Assembly: GCA_002347925.1 (NCBI GenBank)
Contig: DDYL01000058.1
Location: forward strand, 1 to 10,527
Direction: 5' to 3'
DNA from: Chloroflexi bacterium UBA2235
GTDB taxonomy: Bacteria; Chloroflexota; UBA11872; UBA12225
Length of the DNA stretch: 10,527 nucleotides
Part shown: one piece after another, positions 5,731-10,527 of the stretch
How positions within the stretch are numbered: the first letter of the stretch is position 1
How the letters are laid out: each line of letters begins with the position of its first letter
The notes under the pieces: generated by a model
The model's input: only the letters and a program-made list of their open reading frames with translations
Databases searched by the model: none
Told to the model about the DNA's origin: nothing
Position numbers and translations under genes: made by a program

Positions 5731-7218
5731 CTAATCCATTGGAAGCCTCAGCGGAGCGCTTTGGGATCCGGGGGATCGCTTCAAGTGTCGTGTAGCCGTC
5801 TCAAGAAACCTTTCACGGGCAACCGAATGGTCAACGATGGGATGTGGATAGGTGTCCCCCAGCCGCACCTTCGCGCCCCTGAGAACTGAATCGGGGGCGT
5901 CCCATGGATGGTGAATGAATTCGGACGGCATGCCACGAAGCTCGGGGAGCCACTTGCGTACGTAATCGCCGTTCGGATCAAATCGCTCGCCCTGCGATAC
6001 CGGGTTGAATATCCGAAAATATGGTTGAGGGTCGCACCCACAACCCGCCGTCCACTGCCATCCCGCCGTGTTCTGGGCGAGGTCTCCATCGGTCAGGTAG
6101 TGAAAATAGTGGCGCTCGCCGCGCCGGAAATCAATCATCAGGTCTTTGGTCAGGAAGCTTGCAGACACCATTCGCGCTCGGTTGTGAACGTACCCCTCGG
6201 CACGAAGTTGCCTGGCTGACGCGTCGACGACTGGGTATCCGGTAAGACCATCAACCCACGCCTGCCAGCCATTTTCGTCATCGCGCCACGGAAATCCCTC
6301 GAAGTCTGACTGGAACGGCGTTGTCAAGATGGTCGGGACGTCCCACAGCGTGCTGTAACTAAATTCCCGCCAGATAAGTTCATTTTCAAAGGACATGCCC
6401 CCCGCCGTCTCACCGATCGCAGCCCTGGCTTCAAGCCAGACGCGCCGGGGTGCAATAGTCCCGAATTTCAGGTCAGCCGAAAGCCGGCTCGTGCCATCAA
6501 TTCCCATTTGGTCACGGTCCGCCTTGTAGGCAGGTCCGGCGTCCTTGAGGAACCGTCTTAATCGCGCGTCCGCCTGAGATGACCCGGCCCTCAGGATTGC
6601 AGGATTTCTCTCGAGCCCCAGTTCCACCAAATCCGGGATTGGGTTCCGGATTGCGACGAGATTGTCTGGCACGCGCGATAGCCTCGCCGGAGTTCCTACC
6701 GCTGGGACCTGTGCGACTTCGCGTCGCCACGACTTTGCGAACGGCGAGAAGACCCCGTAGGGCCTCCCGGCTTGAGTGCGCAAAGTGCCTGGGGGATGCA
6801 CCGTCTCCCCTCCAAATAGGCGAAACCGTTCCCCTAGAGCCGCGGCAACGACATCGTCCCGGCGTCGCGACCCGGGTTCGACGGCCGCTTGCGCAAAGAC
6901 CGCGTCGGCGTTCCATTCCCGAGCAAGCCGAGGTACCACCTCTGTGGCACGCCCCTTGACCGTCACGAGGGTCGAGCCGATTGCCTCGAGGTCAGAACGC
7001 AACGCGGTAACTGCGTCAAGGAAAAACTGCAACCGGTGAGGCGGACGCTTGCCCCGACTACCTTGGCTTTCGTCGGTCGCACTCCGGTCTCCACTTCCGA
7101 AGTAACTGTCCTCAAGCACGAGAAGAGGAATGACCTCTCCCGTTGTGGAACCACGCATCAGGGGCTCGTGGTCAGTGACCCGCAAATCCTTGCCACGAAA
7201 CCAGACAATTGTCCTCAT
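5731..7218 (-). CDS. phr: Deoxyribodipyrimidine photolyase (class I type)
   Basis: This flavoprotein uses blue or near-UV light to split cyclobutane pyrimidine dimers in DNA. The N-terminal antenna domain starts MRTIVWFRGKDLRVTD (1-16), with EPGSRRRD near residues 114-121. The FAD-binding domain includes GTSRLSADLKFG (242-253), ENELIWREFS (278-287), HNRARM (345-350) and NTAGWQWTAGCG (383-394), whose Asn383 matches the flavin-contacting Asn378 of E. coli PhrB. At 495 residues it is slightly longer than E. coli PhrB. Aligning by eye, the triad tryptophans W306 and W382 correspond to W311 and W387, but W359 corresponds to F364. ATG 7218 lies 5 nt after the stop of the SRPBCC-DCC gene without a clear ribosome site, suggesting translational coupling. 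A longer frame from 7287 would overlap that gene and lacks homology. Confidence 0.95.
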   Translation of the reverse strand: MRTIVWFRGKDLRVTDHEPLMRGSTTGEVIPLLVLEDSYFGSGDRSATDESQGSRGKRPPHRLQFFLDAVTALRSDLEAIGSTLVTVKGRATEVVPRLAREWNADAVFAQAAVEPGSRRRDDVVAAALGERFRLFGGETVHPPGTLRTQAGRPYGVFSPFAKSWRREVAQVPAVGTPARLSRVPDNLVAIRNPIPDLVELGLERNPAILRAGSSQADARLRRFLKDAGPAYKADRDQMGIDGTSRLSADLKFGTIAPRRVWLEARAAIGETAGGMSFENELIWREFSYSTLWDVPTILTTPFQSDFEGFPWRDDENGWQAWVDGLTGYPVVDASARQLRAEGYVHNRARMVSASFLTKDLMIDFRRGERHYFHYLTDGDLAQNTAGWQWTAGCGCDPQPYFRIFNPVSQGERFDPNGDYVRKWLPELRGMPSEFIHHPWDAPDSVLRGAKVRLGDTYPHPIVDHSVARERFLETATRHLKRSPGSQSAPLRLPMD

Positions 7219-7223
7219 GGCAA

Positions 7224-8285
7224 CTAAAGGCCGACACCGGCAATCCCGGCAGAGTTGGGTGCGACCGCGCATATGTCTTCCATGCACCTGCCGGTCATCC
7301 GCAAACGGTTCTTGGCAAAGAGCAAGTACCCCACGTGGAGCGCTTCACGAACAACGGGCAAACGCGTCAGTGAAACCAAACGACCGAACCCCACTGCGGA
7401 ATAGAGGTGCCTGAAAACCTCGACTCCTTCGATCATGGTCCCATCGGGAAGGCGACCGTGGATGCGCTCCATGAATTCTGTCCACGTCAACCCAGTGTCC
7501 CCGGTATCAAAACTCGGGGAAGCGATGTCCGTAAACCGAACCCGGTTTCCCTTGTCAAGTTTCCGAAGCAAATTGATCTCGCGTATGCAGAGAGGGCAAT
7601 CGCCATCAAAGAAGACCTCGATGTCGAACGGTGATATTGAGGCCTCTGAGGCGGCCTTCGGAGCAACCGCCCCTTGTACGGCCTCCGACGCATCCCGACC
7701 GGCGCGGAGCAAACCGCGCCAAAAATCCCCGATCACCTCACCAGCAATCTGAAGTCCCACCTCAAGAATGGACAATTGCGTGGGCGCAGGGCCACCATCA
7801 AGCATGTGTGCTGTAGCCACCCGTCTGTGCGCAAAAATGCGATCCAGGGTTCTCCGGACAAAAAGCACGTGGGCAATGTCTCCAAGGAAGCCGAAGGGGA
7901 CCGCGTAGTCGACCACATCGCGCATTCGCGTCTGGTTGCCGACTGCCTCGAACTCGTGCGTATGTTTCCAGACTGCATATGGACCCGAAACCTGTTGGTC
8001 AACAAACCTGGCCCTGGAAACGCCATCGGCGGGGTCAACTTCCGGCGGTTCCCAATCCGAGATGAGCGTCCGCCATCGCATCGGAAGTCCGAACAATCCC
8101 AACGCATACTCAATTCGGGCACCGGCAAACATGGCTATAGGCAAGGGTGTCAGGATGCGGAAACTCAGGAATGCCGGCGTCAACGCCTCAAGGTTGGCAG
8201 CATTGGAAAAGATTTCAAAGACTTCTTCCAGCGGACGATCAATAACCTGCACTTGCTCGAGGCGATGGAGTTGGTTAGCGGTCAT
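7224..8285 (-). CDS. SRPBCC domain-DCC thiol-disulfide oxidoreductase-like fusion protein
   Basis: The 353-residue protein joins two domains. Residues about 8-160 are an SRPBCC (START-like) domain of the type often found beside photolyase genes: RPLEEVFEIFSNAANLEALT (17-36), LPMRWRTLISDWEPP (67-81), GPYAVWKHTHEF (101-112) and FVRRTLDRIFAHR (142-154). Residues about 222-340 are a DCC (DUF393) domain: FFDGDCPLC (225-233, Cys230 and Cys233), DIASPSF, RIHGRLPDG and NRLRMTGRC (326-334). DCC proteins are predicted thioredoxin-like oxidoreductases; SRPBCC domains bind hydrophobic ligands. A linker rich in Ala and Glu joins them. The substrate is unknown. ATG 8285 fits the start of the first domain; an upstream extension to 8357 is open but looks non-homologous. 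It heads the minus-strand block, is coupled to phr, and is divergent from ada. Confidence 0.9.
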   Translation of the reverse strand: MTANQLHRLEQVQVIDRPLEEVFEIFSNAANLEALTPAFLSFRILTPLPIAMFAGARIEYALGLFGLPMRWRTLISDWEPPEVDPADGVSRARFVDQQVSGPYAVWKHTHEFEAVGNQTRMRDVVDYAVPFGFLGDIAHVLFVRRTLDRIFAHRRVATAHMLDGGPAPTQLSILEVGLQIAGEVIGDFWRGLLRAGRDASEAVQGAVAPKAASEASISPFDIEVFFDGDCPLCIREINLLRKLDKGNRVRFTDIASPSFDTGDTGLTWTEFMERIHGRLPDGTMIEGVEVFRHLYSAVGFGRLVSLTRLPVVREALHVGYLLFAKNRLRMTGRCMEDICAVAPNSAGIAGVGL

Positions 8286-8503
8286 CACTTCAATACTTTC
8301 TCGTTGCGCAAACGGTTTCGCCGCGATGGCAACGCATGGCCACATTGTGACGGGCAAGCCATCACAACCCGGGCGACGCGAGAAGAACCACGATTACAAC
8401 GGCGTACTGTAAGAAGACCCTGTAGTCGGCGGTACGGCCATTCCCGATTTCCAACGCAAGGAAGCGGAGGCGAATAGGAAACGAGTTCGATACGGTTGAT
8501 CCT
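8286..8503. promoter_or_regulatory. Divergent control region between the SRPBCC-DCC gene and ada
   Basis: This 218-bp gap should hold promoters in both directions. It contains an imperfect dyad at 8345-8367: TTGTGACGG and CCATCACAA, one mismatch in nine pairs, with a 5-bp centre. The dyad is about 60 bp upstream of the SRPBCC-DCC start and about 137 bp upstream of the ada start. I could not identify convincing -35/-10 pairs or a clear Ada box by eye. Confidence 0.45.
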
Positions 8504-9640
8504 ATGACTGAAGCGATTCGGCAGAAACGCAACGAACTGGCAGCGGATGGGTCGTGGTCCGATGGCTCTGCTGAGAACCAGGGCAGGTGGGACGCGGTGG
8601 TCGGCCGGGACCGGACCCAGGATGGCCTGTTCGTCTACGCCGTCATCTCCACGCGCATCTATTGCAGGCCCGGTTGCGGGTCGCGCGCCCCACACCGTAA
8701 GAATGTTCGGTTCTTCCCCGACGGAACCGAAGCGCGGAAATACGGGTTCCGGGCTTGCAAACGGTGTCTACCGGATGACACCCCAGATTGGGCATCCCGG
8801 ACGATGTTCGTGTCTCGAATGTGCAGACTCATTGAGACTTCATCGCGAACTCCAACCCTCGCGCTGCTTGCCAAGTCCATCGGCTACAGCCCATTCCATT
8901 CGCACCGTATGTTCCTTGAGGTCACTGGTATCACTCCGCGCGCCTACGCCGTATCGGTCCGGACGGCAGCGTTGATGACCAGCCTCAGTGCGACCGAGAA
9001 GGTCACGGATGCGATCCACGGTGATCGAGCCGTCTCCGCGAGTCAGTTCTACGCAGACATGTCACGCGGACTGGGAATGGCGCCAGCCACGTTTGTGAAA
9101 GGCGGGAAGGGGATGACCATCCATTACGCGACGGCAGCATCAAACATCGGCAGGGTGCTGGTGGGCGCGACCGACCGGGGAGTTTGCGCAATCCTCATTG
9201 GAGATGATCCCGAAGTTCTTGAACGTGACCTGCGCGACCGCTTTCCAGCCGCCGCAATCATCGAGGCTGGAACCGAACTCGCGACGACGATTACGCAAGT
9301 TGTCAGCCTGATCCATGAACCCGAGACGGCAACCCACTTGCCTTTAGACATTCGGGGAACCGCCTTCCAGTGCCGGGTCTGGCACGCACTGCGGGAGGTC
9401 CGACCGGGAGAAACAATTGCGTACTCGCAGCTTGCAGAACGCATAGGCAATCCGAGTGCATCGCGCGCAGTCGCGAATGCATGTGGAGAAAATCCACTCG
9501 CCGTTGCGGTCCCGTGCCACCGGGTAGTACGGAGTGACGGCACCCTCGGTGGCTATCGCTGGGGAGTGGAGAGAAAAAAGTCGTTGCTTGATCGGGAAAG
9601 AAGAGATAACGTGGCACGCGTGCTCAGCCCGCAGACGTAG
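8504..9640 (+). CDS. ada: Bifunctional Ada protein: methylphosphotriester sensor, AraC-type regulator and O6-methylguanine-DNA methyltransferase
   Basis: The 378-residue protein contains all three Ada modules. The N-terminal zinc domain has Cys54 and Cys58 (YCRPGC) and Cys85 and Cys88 (ACKRC); Cys54 matches the E. coli Cys38 that accepts methyl groups from DNA phosphotriesters. An AraC-type helix-turn-helix region (about 105-200) includes LAKSIGYSP and GITPRAY. The C-terminal suicide methyltransferase domain (about 205-370) carries FQCRVWHALREV, IAYSQLA and the active site AVPCHRVV (Cys338), then GTLGGYRWG. It repairs O6-methylguanine and, once methylated, activates alkylation-response genes. 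The length is close to E. coli Ada (354), with extra residues at the N terminus. No strong ribosome site precedes ATG 8504. It is divergent from the photolyase block and may control its own promoter. Confidence 0.96.
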   Translation: MTEAIRQKRNELAADGSWSDGSAENQGRWDAVVGRDRTQDGLFVYAVISTRIYCRPGCGSRAPHRKNVRFFPDGTEARKYGFRACKRCLPDDTPDWASRTMFVSRMCRLIETSSRTPTLALLAKSIGYSPFHSHRMFLEVTGITPRAYAVSVRTAALMTSLSATEKVTDAIHGDRAVSASQFYADMSRGLGMAPATFVKGGKGMTIHYATAASNIGRVLVGATDRGVCAILIGDDPEVLERDLRDRFPAAAIIEAGTELATTITQVVSLIHEPETATHLPLDIRGTAFQCRVWHALREVRPGETIAYSQLAERIGNPSASRAVANACGENPLAVAVPCHRVVRSDGTLGGYRWGVERKKSLLDRERRDNVARVLSPQT

Positions 9641-9641
9641 G

Positions 9642-10226
9642 TCAAATGCACTCACAACGTGCTACGTCCAGATTGAACACGCCCTCAAGCCCTTGTACCC
9701 ACGCACGTTGTTCGGACGTCTCGACAGACCGTGGAGACCTGACCTCTCGGACAACCTTGATTGCGTGGGGCGCGGTAAGCCCTCTGGCCACCAGCACCGA
9801 GGCGGCGACGAGCCCCGACCGGCCGATCCCGGCGCGACAGTGGATGACCACGTTCTGACCGGCCGAAGCCCCCGAAATTATGCCTTCGATGAGGGCGATG
9901 AAGGCATCGCGATCGCGTTCGTGCGGCGGATGCATGTCTGGGATTGGAAATAACACTGGGCGAATGCCATTGGCAACTGCGAACGTATCAAGTTCCGAAA
10001 TCCCGAGAGCAGCAAACTCTGACGCGTCCAACAGGGAAACGAGACAATCGGTCCGGAACACCGTGCGCAATCGCGTCATGTCCATCCCCATGTCACGCAA
10101 CCAACCATTCGCAACGTCCTGCTTGCCCGGAGCTATCGTAAGTCCGATGTCGCCGACCAATCCATGCACAGCGCGCGGGAGGAAGTCGACACGTATCGGG
10201 TCTGTTTCGGAAGTTCGGATTTCCAT
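9642..10226 (-). CDS. Dual-specificity / CDKN3-like protein phosphatase
   Basis: The 194-residue protein has the cysteine-phosphatase signature HCRAGIGRSG (129-138; Cys130 nucleophile, Arg136 phosphate binding) after VVI, with Asp97 in IPDMHPP as the likely general acid. The layout resembles the CDKN3-type family: GLTIAPGK (28-35), WLRDMGMDM, LVSLLDASEF and ETSEQRAW (169-176). Such enzymes remove phosphate from Tyr or Ser/Thr of proteins; some relatives act on other phosphates, so the substrate is open. There is no signal peptide. ATG 10226 is chosen because GGAGG lies 4 nt upstream; the frame continues to 10301 without similarity. It converges on ada with 1 nt between the two stop codons. 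Confidence 0.9.
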   Translation of the reverse strand: MEIRTSETDPIRVDFLPRAVHGLVGDIGLTIAPGKQDVANGWLRDMGMDMTRLRTVFRTDCLVSLLDASEFAALGISELDTFAVANGIRPVLFPIPDMHPPHERDRDAFIALIEGIISGASAGQNVVIHCRAGIGRSGLVAASVLVARGLTAPHAIKVVREVRSPRSVETSEQRAWVQGLEGVFNLDVARCECI

Positions 10227-10230
10227 GGTG

Positions 10231-10235
10231 CCTCC
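10231..10235 (-). promoter_or_regulatory. Ribosome binding site of the phosphatase gene
   Basis: GGAGG on the minus strand is 4 nt before ATG 10226. It supports this start over the upstream ATG codons at 10301 and 10250. Confidence 0.6.
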
Positions 10236-10333
10236 GCAAGAACCTGGCATGGCAACCAGTTCGCCTCGACGTTGTGCGCGTTCACCCAGAACTGTTCCCA
10301 ATCGTGCCCACGAGGGGATCTCAAATCCTCAGC

Positions 10334-10352
10334 CAACCACGAACAGTGGTCG
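10334..10352 (-). terminator. Hairpin downstream of the partial reading frame
   Basis: CAACCAC (10334-10340) and GTGGTCG (10346-10352) can form a 7-bp stem with one G-U pair and a 5-nt loop. It lies 44 nt past the stop of the partial minus-strand frame and before the phosphatase gene. No T-run follows, so termination is doubtful. Confidence 0.25.
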
Positions 10353-10396
10353 CCAGAGATTCCATATAGCGTTGGCCACTACTCGGTACCGGTTTC

Positions 10397-10525
10397 TCAG
10401 AAAGGCACACCAGAACGTCCCGGGACATCGATGAAAAGGCTGATGAGGACCTCGACCCCAGTTCGCGGGTCAATGATTTCCTTTGCAGCGAACTGATCAC
10501 GTGCCATCAGCATCAACACGCTCAC
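10397..10525 (-). CDS. 3' end of an unidentified gene (partial)
   Basis: A minus-strand frame enters from the right edge and ends with TGA at 10399-10397. The visible 42 codons include MARDQFAAKEIIDPRTG and VEVLISLFIDVPG, a protein-like mix of residues. I do not recognise the family. It may be the C terminus of a longer protein or a chance open frame. It points in the same direction as the phosphatase gene, 170 bp upstream of its start. Confidence 0.35.
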   Translation of the reverse strand: MSVLMLMARDQFAAKEIIDPRTGVEVLISLFIDVPGRSGVPF

Positions 10526-10527
10526 AC

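Noticed and set aside
7674..8477. 267-codon plus-strand reading frame across the SRPBCC-DCC gene
   Set aside because: It is antisense to a gene with two recognisable domains and has no motif of its own.
9880..10434. 184-codon plus-strand reading frame over the phosphatase gene
   Set aside because: It is antisense to the conserved phosphatase signature; its Arg/Ser/Pro-rich product looks like a shadow.

Overview
The window looks like chromosomal DNA of a moderately GC-rich free-living bacterium. Gene density is high, and I see no transposase, phage gene, CRISPR array, rRNA or complete tRNA. The PF00882-type zinc-dependent phospholipase C-like protein, the unusual PyrE-like enzyme and the orphan membrane cytochrome c would fit a Chloroflexota-like lineage. 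That is a weak inference from protein style, not a demonstrated assignment. The genes point to aerobic respiration (heme O synthesis and a cytochrome c domain like that of cytochrome oxidase subunit II) and to exposure to light (photolyase).

Layout. At 1-46 there are two tandem copies of a 23-bp unit cut by the window edge. A PyrE-like phosphoribosyltransferase (71-730, minus) follows. Next is protoheme IX farnesyltransferase ctaB (833-1822, minus). A 292-bp divergent control region separates ctaB from a six-helix membrane-anchored cytochrome c (2115-3128, plus). The 3' end of the cytochrome gene overlaps by 88 bp, tail to tail, the end of a PF00882-type hydrolase gene (3041-3934, minus).

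From 8285 down to 3041 all genes lie on the minus strand, in this transcription order: an SRPBCC-DCC fusion protein, a class I-type photolyase starting 5 nt after the fusion gene's stop, a DUF2177 membrane protein, a DUF1295 membrane protein and the PF00882 hydrolase. Photolyase, DUF2177, DUF1295, SRPBCC and DCC genes recur together in light- or photo-oxidative-stress clusters of other bacteria. I read this block as such a module: DNA repair plus membrane or redox functions of unknown chemistry. An AT-rich island (4795-4876) with promoter-like hexamers precedes the DUF1295 gene, a perfect 16-bp palindrome follows phr, and a dyad lies upstream of the fusion gene.

Divergent from this block is a full-length three-domain Ada protein (8504-9640, plus), so two direct-reversal DNA repair systems sit back to back. 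Ada ends 1 nt from the end of a convergent CDKN3-like dual-specificity phosphatase (9642-10226, minus). The last bases hold the 3' end of an unidentified minus-strand reading frame (10397-10525).

The observations most worth following are the SRPBCC-DCC fusion within the photolyase cluster, the apparent Phe in place of the middle tryptophan of the photolyase electron-transfer triad, the orphan multi-helix cytochrome c beside ctaB, and the PyrE-like enzyme with an altered catalytic loop.
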